From Labilithrix luteola (GTDB taxonomy: Bacteria; Myxococcota_A; Polyangia; Polyangiales; Polyangiaceae): DNA of 64,000 nt. The notes beneath the pieces were generated by a model, which saw only the letters and a program-made list of their open reading frames with translations, was not told the origin of the DNA and made no database searches. Both the position numbers and the translations under genes were made by a program. The stretch spans positions 3,162,001 to 3,226,000 of the forward strand of contig NZ_CP012333.1 of assembly GCF_001263205.1 (NCBI RefSeq), given 5' to 3'. Of this stretch, positions 19,213 to 27,491 are shown piece after piece (position 1 is the first letter of the stretch; the number at the start of each line of letters is the position of its first letter).

Positions 19213-20670
19213 GTGAAGCGCGAGCAGGTCTGGAAGAAGGTCGCCGAGACGCTCCGACAGGATTTCGGGCGTCTGCTCGACGTGCGTGACGTGCGCCGCG
19301 TAAGGCGGGTGGCCGCGGACGCGTGGGTCGTCACCGTCGTCCTCGCGGCGCCGTCGGGCGATCTCCACGTGGCCGACGTGACCGTCGAAGACTCCGGCGA
19401 GATGTCGCCGAAGCTCGGCGCCGAACACGTCATCGACGCCGTGCGACGCGAAGAGCGCGCCTCGAGCCTTCCGCAGCAGCCCGACGAGCTCGCCGACTTC
19501 GGCGGCGACGACGCCGAGACCGAGGAAGAAGCCGCGCTCGACATGCTCGAAGACGCCGCCGAGCCCATCGACGTGCGCGCCGCTGCTGCGCTGGCACGCG
19601 GCGATCAGCGCTCGCTCATCGAAGCGCGTGATCTCTTGCCGAGGCTCCTGAGCGAACACGAGCGGCGCGGCACGACGCTCCTCACCATGGCCGAAGTCGA
19701 GATGAAGCTCGGCGAGAATGCCCTCGCACGCGAGTACCTCGAAGCGGCGGCCCGCGAGTTCGCCGATCGCTTCGATCTCGATTTGCTCGAAAAGACCGCG
19801 GCCCTCGCCCTGCAGCTCCTCGGGCGTGAGAACTTTCCCGGTTCGCCGGTGCACACGCTGCTCGAGCAGAGCCGCGCGCGCCTCAAGCCGATCGCAAGCA
19901 TCTTCGAGGCCCGCAGCTTCGCGCTCCTGTCCGACGATCTACGCGCCAAGCTCCAAGCGAACCTCACGTTGCGAACGCTGGCGCCCGGCGAGATGCTCGT
20001 CACCGAGGGCGAGCCTTCGCGCAACGTCTTCGTCGTGAAGAGCGGCCTGTTCGGCGTGTGGCTCGAGAAGCCTTCGGGCGGCTCGTGGCTCGTTCGGTCC
20101 TGTTTTCCGGGATGGCTTCTCGGCGAATCGAGCGTGCTCGGCGGAGACGATCCGCGCTGCACGGCCTCGCTTCGCTCGGAGCGCGTCAGCGAAGTCTGGA
20201 CCTGTCCGGCTAGCGTCATGCGCGCGCTCATGGACGAAGACCTGGCCTTCGGCATCCGCATCGCCGAGACGAAGCAGCTCCACCGCATCGACTCCTTCTT
20301 CTCCATGCACGAGACGATGGGTCAGCTCGACGTGCAGGTCCGCGACGACATGCTCTCCTGCATCTTGCGCCTCGAGACATTCCAGGAAGAGACGCTCCTT
20401 CTCCCCGCCAACGAAGTGCCGGGCGTCGCCTGCCTCGTCGCACGCGGCTCGATTGCCCTCTTCGAGGACGGAAAGAACGAAACGCCCGTCGGCGAGGTCG
20501 AAGCCGACTCCTTCTACGGCGTGCGCGACGCGATCCATCGCATCGCCCCCAGCGTCACCGCCATCGCCCGCCGCGGAACCACCGTGGCCTTCTTCGAGGC
20601 CAATCGCCTGCAGAAGCTCTGCGAAGAGAGCCCCGAGCACGTCGTGGCAGTCCTCGAACGCCTCGGCTGA
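19213..20670 (+). CDS. Cyclic-nucleotide-binding-domain protein with TPR region
   Basis: A 485-residue soluble protein starting at GTG 19213. The N-terminal 110 residues are unassigned and end in an acidic stretch. Residues about 120-225 look like TPR helices. Residues about 232-345 form a Crp-like cNMP-binding fold (SFALLSDDLRAKLQAN, LAPGEMLVTEGEPSRNVFVVKSG, LLGESSVLGG), followed by a more divergent second beta-roll (about 370-480). There is no helix-turn-helix, so it is unlikely to be a Crp-type regulator; an adaptor role in signalling is possible. The arginine of the phosphate-binding cassette is not evident, so ligand binding is doubtful. It converges on the lipoprotein gene with a 19-bp gap. 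Confidence 0.85.
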   Translation: MKREQVWKKVAETLRQDFGRLLDVRDVRRVRRVAADAWVVTVVLAAPSGDLHVADVTVEDSGEMSPKLGAEHVIDAVRREERASSLPQQPDELADFGGDDAETEEEAALDMLEDAAEPIDVRAAAALARGDQRSLIEARDLLPRLLSEHERRGTTLLTMAEVEMKLGENALAREYLEAAAREFADRFDLDLLEKTAALALQLLGRENFPGSPVHTLLEQSRARLKPIASIFEARSFALLSDDLRAKLQANLTLRTLAPGEMLVTEGEPSRNVFVVKSGLFGVWLEKPSGGSWLVRSCFPGWLLGESSVLGGDDPRCTASLRSERVSEVWTCPASVMRALMDEDLAFGIRIAETKQLHRIDSFFSMHETMGQLDVQVRDDMLSCILRLETFQEETLLLPANEVPGVACLVARGSIALFEDGKNETPVGEVEADSFYGVRDAIHRIAPSVTAIARRGTTVAFFEANRLQKLCEESPEHVVAVLERLG

Positions 20671-20689
20671 CTCCGGCAACTTCCGACCG

Positions 20690-21400
20690 TCAGCGCAGCT
20701 CTGTCGAGCGAGATGCCGTGATGAGAGGCACTCCATCGTCGGCGTGGATGGTGCTCGCCTCTTTCGACCAACGATGGACGGGCGCTCGGCCCAGCGCTCT
20801 GGCCAACTTCGCGAGCGGTTCGTCGGGTTCGTCACCACCGATTCGAAGCTTCGCGATGCCGACCGCAGCTTCATTTCTGTCGATCTCCCGATCGGCTTGG
20901 ATCGGTGCGTTGCTCGCGGTGAGGGTCCGTTTTCGCTCGGGCGGGAGTCGTTCGACGAATTCGGCGCACTGGTCGGCATGGACCACTTCCATTTCGACGT
21001 CGATGAGGGGGGACTTCCGCATCGGATCGATGGTCCCTCGAACGACAACGCCGTATTCACGCGAGGGAGCGGCGTCGACATCCAGCGCTCCCACGCGTGC
21101 GCCTCGGTTCGACGGATCGAAGGCAGCAAAGACGTGACGGCCGGGAGCAACATCGACGACGGCGTATTCCCCCGACGTGAGGACGGCCACGAGCCTCGCG
21201 TATTCATCGACGACGTGCACACGGTAGTACGACGACGCGGTGGGCCCGAGGTCCGCGGCGAAGACGATCGAGGCGTGATCGACACCGGGCGCGGACGGAG
21301 GCGCGGGAACTGGAATTTCGGGAAGGCGGGTCACACACGCCGTCGCGAGAACGGTCGAGGCAAGGAGCGCAGTCAGAAGACGAAGCCGGTTCCCGTCCAT
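20690..21400 (-). CDS. Lipoprotein of unknown function
   Basis: A 236-residue protein with a short signal peptide and lipobox (LATAC, Cys about 22), then a Pro-rich linker and a beta-rich body (SYYRVHVVDEYARLVAVL, APGRHVFAAF) that resembles a PEGA/DUF2846-like envelope domain. The C-terminal third is charged and probably helical. The ATG at 21400 lies inside the end of the upstream gene (28-nt overlap), with AGGTG just before it, so the pair are translationally coupled and presumably work together at the cell envelope. No catalytic motif is seen. Confidence 0.8.
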   Translation of the reverse strand: MDGNRLRLLTALLASTVLATACVTRLPEIPVPAPPSAPGVDHASIVFAADLGPTASSYYRVHVVDEYARLVAVLTSGEYAVVDVAPGRHVFAAFDPSNRGARVGALDVDAAPSREYGVVVRGTIDPMRKSPLIDVEMEVVHADQCAEFVERLPPERKRTLTASNAPIQADREIDRNEAAVGIAKLRIGGDEPDEPLAKLARALGRAPVHRWSKEASTIHADDGVPLITASRSTELR

Positions 21401-22047
21401 TTCACACCTGTCGTCGACGTTCGAGGTTGTCGTCGTTTCGAATCGGCAGATACCTCGGCTCGCTCGGACGTCACGACCGCTTCGCTGTCCGAATAGCGCC
21501 ACATGAAGATGCCGAAGGCGACGAAGAGCGCTCCTGCAACCGCCATCCCGATGCCTGCGCCAAGTGCGGCTGGCGGGCGGTGGTCCCACGGCCATGCCGC
21601 GACCCCCGCGCCAGCAACGCCGGCGACGGTGCCGAGCGCGATGAACGTCGTTCCCAGCACGTCTGCCAAGGGCGTCGCGACACGCGCGTCGACGCGGACA
21701 CGCGAATCGGACGACGGCAGCCTGAAAGGCTCCGACGGACTCCCCTTGCGCCCTCGGACTCGGTAGATGCCCGTCGACGGCAACGGTTGATCGCAAGGCG
21801 CCCGGCATACGAACGCCCAGACGCCCCCGTTCAGCTGTTCGACGTAAGGGAGGTCCCCTCCGAGCTCGAAGCGAACGTGGACGAGGGGATCGACGCGCGC
21901 GGCCGGTTCGGCGGCGGGCGCCTCGGTCGCTGGAGTCCGCGACTGCTCGGGGGCACCACCAACGTCGTCGGCGCTCGCGCTGCGGATGGAGACGCTCGTC
22001 GCACATGCGAACGCACACACGAACGAGACTGTCGCGATGGCCTTCAT
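21373..22047 (-). CDS. Exported protein with two C-terminal membrane segments
   Basis: A 224-residue protein with a signal peptide (cleavage near Ala-Ser-Ala), an Ala/Glu/Pro-rich spacer, and a small periplasmic domain (residues about 53-120) carrying two cysteines in the segment FVCRAPCDQPLP, probably a disulphide. Two hydrophobic segments follow (TTFIALGTVAGVAGAGVAA and GIGMAVAGALFVAFGIFMW), separated by WPWDHRPP, and then a basic tail. This layout recurs in myxobacterial envelope proteins of unknown role. It is the first gene of a two-gene unit with the overlapping lipoprotein downstream. Confidence 0.8.
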   Translation of the reverse strand: MKAIATVSFVCAFACATSVSIRSASADDVGGAPEQSRTPATEAPAAEPAARVDPLVHVRFELGGDLPYVEQLNGGVWAFVCRAPCDQPLPSTGIYRVRGRKGSPSEPFRLPSSDSRVRVDARVATPLADVLGTTFIALGTVAGVAGAGVAAWPWDHRPPAALGAGIGMAVAGALFVAFGIFMWRYSDSEAVVTSERAEVSADSKRRQPRTSTTGVKWTGTGFVF

Positions 22048-22221
22048 TCCGGGCGCTGCGCTAGCAACCCGTGTACCCCAAGCGCGGAACGATCGTGTCC
22101 GGTCATTCCGCTGCCCAATCCGCGCAAGCCGCGTGCGCCCCCGGTCGTGCGTGACCGAACGCTTACGTCAGGCGCGAGAATGGCGGTTCACGAGATCTCG
22201 CCTGGCATGACAGACGGATGA

Positions 22222-22255
22222 CGGTATCGTCATTCTCGTCGACCCGACGATACCG
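22222..22255 (-). terminator. Hairpin downstream of lipoprotein gene
   Basis: A perfect 10-bp stem (cggtatcgtc / gacgatacc g, 22222-22231 with 22246-22255) and a 14-nt loop, about 50 nt past the stop of the 22306-23796 gene and upstream of the 22047 start. It has no U-tract. It could end the lipoprotein transcript or be an operator for the next unit. Nothing else is recognisable between 22048 and 22305. Confidence 0.4.
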
Positions 22256-22305
22256 CGAAACCACACTTCACCTCGCCGACAGCTAGCCGGCCGGCGCGCG
22301 TGAGG

Positions 22306-23796
22306 TTACTTGACGACCGGTGGCACCGTCGGTGCCTTCGACTCGTCCTGCACGCAGGAGTTCAAGTCGAAGAGCATGAAGATGAGCGCCTTTTCCTGGG
22401 GCGAAAGTGGGTTTAGCGCACACGAGTCGGGGAACGCCAACGTGCCGTTCTCACCGTCTTTGAACTCTTGAGCGGAGACGTGGAAATCGCTGAACACGGC
22501 CTTTCCACACTGCTTTTCAGGAGCCTCGTCCATCGGCGCGTTGAACGTGAAGTGGGGCACGGTAAGCCCGGCGACGGACGGCGGGGCGCTCGTCCAACCG
22601 TTTCGGGTATCGGCCGTAATCCAGCGCTGCGAAGGCGGGTGGTTCTCCGTTTTCACGTCGTGCCGCCAGTTGGTCACCGGCAGCTTTCCGTACGTCGTCG
22701 TCGCCTGAACGTTCTGGAGCCAATCCGCAAAAATCTTCCCCTTCGGGAAGCTCGGGTCGACCCAAATATCCTCGAGGAGTGTGGCACTCGCGCCGGCCTT
22801 GTCGGAACGATCACTCTCCTGAACGTCGAAGCTGGCCACGCTGGCGAGGGCCGCTGCGTCACCGCTCGCGTTCTTCATCCACGTATCCTGGTAGTGCGTG
22901 AAGAACGTGCGACCGCCCGCGTTCAGGTACGCGAGCATGTTCGTGCGCCACGACGCGTTGTAGCTCGCATACTCGCCGTGCTCGCACGGCAAGATCACGA
23001 CGTCATGCTGCTTGAGCGTGTCGGTCGAGCCGCAGAGCGCGTCGGTGTGGGGCGTGGAGGTCGCGGCACTCGCCAGCGGGCGCCCCGCGCCATCACCGCC
23101 GCCTGCCCACGACTGGAAGTAGTGAATGCGCCCCGGACCATTCGGGAGCGTGAACTCCGAAGGATCGATACCAATCTTGAGGAGCAAGCACTCGAAAGGA
23201 TCCGCCTTGCCCGTCGCGATTGCCATTTGTGGCATATCGCCGTCGGCCTGCTTGCCCGGGAGCTTGAGCGCCGCGTCGTCGAGCTTGGTGTCCGTACACG
23301 CTTCGACGTGAGGCAGCACGATCTTGCGTCGCCATTTCCCTATTTGCGCGACGACTGGAATGTTGTCGCCGGCGGGGACGTCTTTCAGGACGAAGTGCCC
23401 GGCCGAGTCGGTCAACGTCGGCGGCGCGACGGGCGCACCGCTAATGGTCTCGCACGCGGTGCACGAGTTCACTCCGGGCTCGATTGCCGCAAGCGCCGCA
23501 TTCGGCACGTACACGGTGACGCCATAGAGGGCGAGGTTGCCTGCCGGCGTATAGACCGTTCCGCTGACCGTCGTCGAGCCACCGCTGGGACACTGCTGGA
23601 TCTGACACGCGAGGCCGGTACACCCGCCGGCTCCACCGCCATCGCCATCACCATCACCGCCGAAAACGCCGCCTCCGCCGCCATCGGACGACGTACCGCC
23701 ACCTCCCGCTCGGAACGTGGACTCGCCCGAGGAGCCGCAGGCTGCAATGAGTCCGAAACCACCAAGAATTGCAGTCGCAGTCCTAAGCACGTTCAT
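22306..23796 (-). CDS. Large lipoprotein, paralogue of the 60939-62435 gene
   Basis: A 496-residue lipoprotein: signal peptide, lipobox (LIAACGSS), then a long Gly/Asp-rich tether. Next is a Cys-containing segment (about 55-75) and a carboxypeptidase-regulatory-like beta domain that starts at TTVSGTVYTPAGN and includes VYVPN and HFVLKDVPAGDN. A further region has a probable disulphide-rich surface (CTACETI, IGKWRRKIVLPHVEACTDT) and ends in a globular domain with FFTHYQDTWMKN and LIFMLFDLNSCV. The same order and signatures recur in the gene at 60939-62435. The function is unknown; its location is probably the outer leaflet of the outer membrane. The gene is divergent from the DUF6714-like gene across 288 bp that hold no other feature I can see. 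Confidence 0.85.
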   Translation of the reverse strand: MNVLRTATAILGGFGLIAACGSSGESTFRAGGGGTSSDGGGGGVFGGDGDGDGGGAGGCTGLACQIQQCPSGGSTTVSGTVYTPAGNLALYGVTVYVPNAALAAIEPGVNSCTACETISGAPVAPPTLTDSAGHFVLKDVPAGDNIPVVAQIGKWRRKIVLPHVEACTDTKLDDAALKLPGKQADGDMPQMAIATGKADPFECLLLKIGIDPSEFTLPNGPGRIHYFQSWAGGGDGAGRPLASAATSTPHTDALCGSTDTLKQHDVVILPCEHGEYASYNASWRTNMLAYLNAGGRTFFTHYQDTWMKNASGDAAALASVASFDVQESDRSDKAGASATLLEDIWVDPSFPKGKIFADWLQNVQATTTYGKLPVTNWRHDVKTENHPPSQRWITADTRNGWTSAPPSVAGLTVPHFTFNAPMDEAPEKQCGKAVFSDFHVSAQEFKDGENGTLAFPDSCALNPLSPQEKALIFMLFDLNSCVQDESKAPTVPPVVK

Positions 23797-24084
23797 GGGC
23801 TCAACCTGACCGAATCGACGTCGAACCACACAGGAAAACGGGCTCCACGCGAAATTCGGTCGGAGACGGGCCGGTGGTGTACGGCCGTGGCTCCCTCGCG
23901 CCCCGTCGATGTTCGCCGAGTTTTTCGAGCCCCGATCGAAGTCGTGGCTGCTACGGTCGCGGAGGAATCGACACCAACCGGTCGGTCGCGACAGCATGGT
24001 CAATCGGTCGAGAGCGCTTCGACGGGATGCAGTCGAGAAGCGAGTCGCGCGGGCACGTAGCCGAAGAGGAGGCCCACGACGGTC

Positions 24085-24651
24085 ATGGGAAAGAAGAAAC
24101 GTAAGGCCGCAATTGCGGCGTTGGAGAGTCAGGAGCAGGAACGCGTCGAGCGAACGCTCGAGGTGATCGAGCGGGCGTTCGACGGCGTGCCTCCACCAGA
24201 TCACGAACATCGGACGCTACATCAGGCCGAAGCGTGGGACGTGTACAGGATCGTCGACCAGGGCGGGGACCACAACGGCCGCTGGCAGGATTTGCCTGAA
24301 TCGCACATCCTCGAATGCACGCAGGCGTTCCCTCATCTCGATGAGCAGGGCATTCAATATTATCTGCCCGCGTTCATGTCACACTTCATCAGGACTCCGC
24401 GAGCCCGGGAGCAGTGGAGCTACACGAGCCTGCTCTTCACGCTGCAACCGTCCACGGGCGACCTGAAAGCCCACCAGCGACGACGGTTCTCTCTCCTCAC
24501 GCACCTGCAGCGCAAAGCCATCGTGGCGTATCTCGAACACATCGAGGCGCCCGAAAAAGCGCTTCTGCCGTGGCGTCGAGTAGTGGAAGCTGGCGACGAC
24601 CCGGATTGGTTTCGCGAGTTCTACGACGCGCAACTCAGTCGCACGGATTGA
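24085..24651 (+). CDS. DUF6714-like soluble protein
   Basis: A 188-residue cytosolic protein without signal peptide or membrane segment. It begins with a basic stretch (GKKKRKAAIAALESQEQ) and contains a motif set typical of DUF6714: a short N-terminal helix with AFDGV, then a central D-x-P segment before a long helix, and GIQYYLPAFMSHFI. No catalytic residues are apparent and no function is known for the family. An AGGAGG lies 12 nt before the ATG. It converges on the propeller lipoprotein gene (42 bp). Confidence 0.75.
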   Translation: MGKKKRKAAIAALESQEQERVERTLEVIERAFDGVPPPDHEHRTLHQAEAWDVYRIVDQGGDHNGRWQDLPESHILECTQAFPHLDEQGIQYYLPAFMSHFIRTPRAREQWSYTSLLFTLQPSTGDLKAHQRRRFSLLTHLQRKAIVAYLEHIEAPEKALLPWRRVVEAGDDPDWFREFYDAQLSRTD

Positions 24652-24692
24652 GTCACCGAACGGAGCTCGCGACAGATTTGCGCAGAGGCGAT

Positions 24693-26048
24693 TCAGCGCG
24701 CGAGCTTCACGTCGAAAATGAAGTCACTGTCATAACCCCGCACGTAGATGGCATTGCCCTTCGGGATGATCTCGTCCGGCGTGGTCGACGTCTGCACCGT
24801 TTGGACCGTGGCCCCCGTGGCGCGATCGAGAACGTGCATGAACCGCGGTTCCGCCGTAAAGCCGAATCCGCACACGATTCCGCCTTCGACGACCGCGAAG
24901 TTGTAGCTTCGAGCGACGAGGGGTGCGCTCCGCCACAGCATGTCCCCGGTCGCGAGGTCAAGAGCGGTGATGTACCCCGTCTGCCCCTTTGCCTCCTTCG
25001 TGTACCCGTTCATCGCGTGCTCGACGTAAAGGACTCCGTCGGCGGCGAACGCGTAGAGCAGGTCCAGCACGACGGAGTGAGTGTCGACCGTGATGTCGGC
25101 GCGCTTCGTCCCCTCCGAGGTCGTGAGCGAGGCCGAGCCAACGACGGCCTTCCCCGCTTTGTCCGCAGGCGGCAGCCGGAAGTTCACGAGATCGAACAGC
25201 GCCGTCACCTTCTTCGCAGCGTCGAGAACCGCGACGACGCGATCTCCGTAGATCGCCACGAGGTATGGCGCGGCGTCGATCGCATGGGTAAGCCGTAGCG
25301 AGCCGTAAGCAGGCGGAACCTCGAGCGGCAGCGTCTCCTCCTTGAAGCGATGAGACACCTCGTGCTCGACGTAGACGAAGCTTCCTTTGAGATCGGCCAC
25401 GATCTTCGTCGAGAGAATGCCGGGCGCCCAGAGCATGTCTCCGGGCGTCTCGACGAAGTACTCACGCGTGCGAAGGTCGTTCTTCTGAAACCACGCCTCG
25501 TTGTCGGTAATCTGGTTTTTCGTCTGCGACCGCTTCACGATCTTGGGAATTGCCGCATCCGGCAGCACCGCACGCCGCGCCAGCGTATAGACGGGCGGAG
25601 GCGCCGCCGGCGTTCGCAAGACGATCGCTTCGAGCCCTGCCTTCGCGCCCGCTTGGGCTCCGTCGATCTTCGCGCCCACCGCGTTGTACTGCGCGATGAG
25701 TACCTCGTGCTCGGGATATGAAAACGCGAGATGGCCCAAAAGGCGCTTCGCCTCGTGGAGGCGACCTGAACGTGCTGCCTCGCGCGCCCGCTCGTGCAGC
25801 GCCTTGTCGATCGGTGTCAGCGCGGCGTCGGGCCCGTCGACCGCGGCGAACGCAGGAGGCTGCGCCCCTTCCCCTCCGGCCGGCGCGTAGTTGTCGCGTG
25901 CTCCAGGCGGAGGAAGCTGCGGGAGCGATTCTCCGCTCGCTGCCGCATGCTTCGCGGCGGGCGCTCTCCCCCCATCACTTCCACCACCGGCGCATGCCGC
26001 AACGGATACTCCGACCAAAGCCAGCAGACCGATGGTTCGAACGCGCAT
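24693..26048 (-). CDS. Lipoprotein with helical N-domain and beta-propeller-like body
   Basis: A 451-residue lipoprotein (lipobox VAACAGGG, Cys about 19). A low-complexity linker precedes a TPR-like helical stretch (about 80-115: ARSGRLHEAKRLLGHLAFSYPEHEVL). The rest is beta-rich with PQQ/BamB-like repeats such as TGYITALDLATGDMLWRS and RFMHVLDRATGATVQTV, which suggests an outer-membrane-anchored propeller. The full eight-blade BamB pattern is not present, so I do not name it BamB. The next upstream gene on this strand is mscL, with a GC-rich hairpin between them, so it is probably transcribed separately. Confidence 0.8.
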   Translation of the reverse strand: MRVRTIGLLALVGVSVAACAGGGSDGGRAPAAKHAAASGESLPQLPPPGARDNYAPAGGEGAQPPAFAAVDGPDAALTPIDKALHERAREAARSGRLHEAKRLLGHLAFSYPEHEVLIAQYNAVGAKIDGAQAGAKAGLEAIVLRTPAAPPPVYTLARRAVLPDAAIPKIVKRSQTKNQITDNEAWFQKNDLRTREYFVETPGDMLWAPGILSTKIVADLKGSFVYVEHEVSHRFKEETLPLEVPPAYGSLRLTHAIDAAPYLVAIYGDRVVAVLDAAKKVTALFDLVNFRLPPADKAGKAVVGSASLTTSEGTKRADITVDTHSVVLDLLYAFAADGVLYVEHAMNGYTKEAKGQTGYITALDLATGDMLWRSAPLVARSYNFAVVEGGIVCGFGFTAEPRFMHVLDRATGATVQTVQTSTTPDEIIPKGNAIYVRGYDSDFIFDVKLAR

Positions 26049-26082
26049 GAGCGCATCGTACCGCGTTCCGCGCCAGCGTGTC

Positions 26083-26107
26083 GGCGCACGAGCCCGCCTC
26101 GTGCGCC
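26083..26107 (-). terminator. Strong hairpin after mscL
   Basis: A perfect 10-bp stem ggcgcacgag / ctcgtgcgcc with a 5-nt loop, 41 nt beyond the mscL stop on the minus strand. No U-tract follows. Its placement between two same-strand genes fits a transcript end. Confidence 0.5.
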
Positions 26108-26147
26108 AGCGGGGAGGGCCCGTTCCTGAGCAGCCCGACGACGGGTG

Positions 26148-26555
26148 CTACTTTGCGGCTTTGAGTGCGTCGCGGATCTCCATCAGGAGCTTCTCCTGCG
26201 CGCTCGGCTCGGGCGGAGGAGTCGCTTTCTTGAACTTGTTCATCGCCTTCACGATCAAGAAGATGATGAATGCCACGATGACGAAGTCGACCAGCGCTTG
26301 GATCGTCGCGCCGTAGCCGATGGCGACCTCCTTCACGAGCTCCTTGCCGTCGGCGCCAAGGGACCCGGGCTTGAGCACGATCTTCAGATCGCTGAAGTTC
26401 ACCTGACCGAGAGCGATGCCGACCGGCGGCATGATGATCTTCTCGACGATCGCGGTCACCACCTTGCCGGAGGCCGCGCCGAGGACGACGGCAACGGCCA
26501 GATCGACGAAGTTGCCTTTGACTGCGAATTCTTTGAATTCCTGCAGAATACCCAT
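26148..26555 (-). CDS. mscL: Large-conductance mechanosensitive channel MscL
   Basis: A 135-residue inner-membrane channel subunit (homopentamer) that opens under membrane tension during hypo-osmotic shock. The N-terminal amphipathic helix and TM1 are typical (FKEFAVKGNFVDLAVAVVLGAASG, here residues about 7-30, including the gating glycines). A periplasmic loop of about 30 residues, TM2 (ALVDFVIVAFIIFLIVKAMN), and a charged cytoplasmic C-terminal helix (EKLLMEIRDAL) follow. The length matches the family. It lies 12 nt downstream of the DUF481 gene, itself coupled to the OmpA-type gene, which suggests one envelope-stress transcript. Confidence 0.96.
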   Translation of the reverse strand: MGILQEFKEFAVKGNFVDLAVAVVLGAASGKVVTAIVEKIIMPPVGIALGQVNFSDLKIVLKPGSLGADGKELVKEVAIGYGATIQALVDFVIVAFIIFLIVKAMNKFKKATPPPEPSAQEKLLMEIRDALKAAK

Positions 26556-26567
26556 GCGATCCTCCGA

Positions 26568-27491
26568 TCAGAAGAGCGTGTAGACGAGGTTCACGGAGGC
26601 GATGGAGTCGGCCTGCAGAATCCCGGGTAGTGGCTTATTTTCGAATCGCATCGTGTACGTCGTCGCGATGGCGAGATTCTCTGCAATGTTCGATTTGATG
26701 CCGGTATCGAACACGAATCGATAGGTCCCGAAGTCCGAGAGGTTTTGCAGGTATTCGAAGCTCGCGACGAACGCGACTTCCTTGTAGAGCTTGTTGTCGT
26801 AGCCCAGGAAGGCGCGCACGTTGTGGAGTGCCTGCGTCTTGTCCAGGAGGGGCAGAGGCGCGGGCGGAGGCTCTCCAGGGGCAGCGGCCGGCGTCGGCTG
26901 AACGCGCGCGTCGTTGCGTCGGATATCGTACTGGAAGTCGTAACCGAGCTCGGCCTGCAGCCTTTGCTTCTTCGTATCGATGAAATAGTACGCAAGTCCG
27001 GGGTCGACGTTGGCCCGAAGGTCGAGCCCTTGGAATCGATCGCGGCGCGCGCTCGACTGGAGGAAGAGCGAGATATCGTCGTCGAGAAAGTAGTCGTAGC
27101 GAAGGAGACCTTGATAGTTCTCGACCGTCGTATCGACGGATTCGCCGTTCTTTCCTGCTCGTGCGAAGTTCGCGGCAGCCGCGGCGCTGAACTGGTGCTC
27201 GTCGCGGCGGAGCCGGAATTTTCCCGAAGACGTCAGCGCCACCGTGCGCGCATTGCCCGATGTGAAGAGACCGCCCGCGGCGATCGACGCTTCGGTTGCG
27301 TGCTTCGCGGCGTCTTCCGCCGGTGTCACGACCGTGGCGAAGCCGCCCTTCGCGACGTCCGTGCTTCCCTTCGTAGCGGTCTGTGCTTTCACCGTCTCCG
27401 ACGGCATCGACGGGTCTTGCGCAAACGCGCTCGTCGCGGTGCCCGATGCTGCAAGCACCGTAGCCAAGAAAAGAAAACGTACCTTCTTCAT
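26568..27491 (-). CDS. DUF481 outer-membrane beta-barrel protein
   Basis: A 307-residue protein with a signal peptide (cleavage after AFA). The body fits DUF481 (YdiY-like): it begins ATEASIAAGGLFTSGNARTVALTSSGKF, shows repeated amphipathic strands (RYDYFLDDDISLFLQSSARRDRFQGL, VDPGLAYYFIDTKKQRLQAELGYDF), and ends in an aromatic residue (VNLVYTLF), the usual outer-membrane insertion signal. A Pro/Ala-rich insert separates two strand groups. The ATG overlaps the stop of the upstream OmpA-type gene by four bases (ATGA). The family's role is unknown. Its pairing with an OmpA-type protein and MscL points to osmotic or envelope homeostasis. Confidence 0.85.
   Translation of the reverse strand: MKKVRFLFLATVLAASGTATSAFAQDPSMPSETVKAQTATKGSTDVAKGGFATVVTPAEDAAKHATEASIAAGGLFTSGNARTVALTSSGKFRLRRDEHQFSAAAAANFARAGKNGESVDTTVENYQGLLRYDYFLDDDISLFLQSSARRDRFQGLDLRANVDPGLAYYFIDTKKQRLQAELGYDFQYDIRRNDARVQPTPAAAPGEPPPAPLPLLDKTQALHNVRAFLGYDNKLYKEVAFVASFEYLQNLSDFGTYRFVFDTGIKSNIAENLAIATTYTMRFENKPLPGILQADSIASVNLVYTLF

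Noticed and set aside
24693..26048. BamB outer-membrane assembly lipoprotein
   Set aside because: Has PQQ-like repeats but not the eight-blade pattern, and an unrelated helical N-terminal region; no bam or der neighbours.
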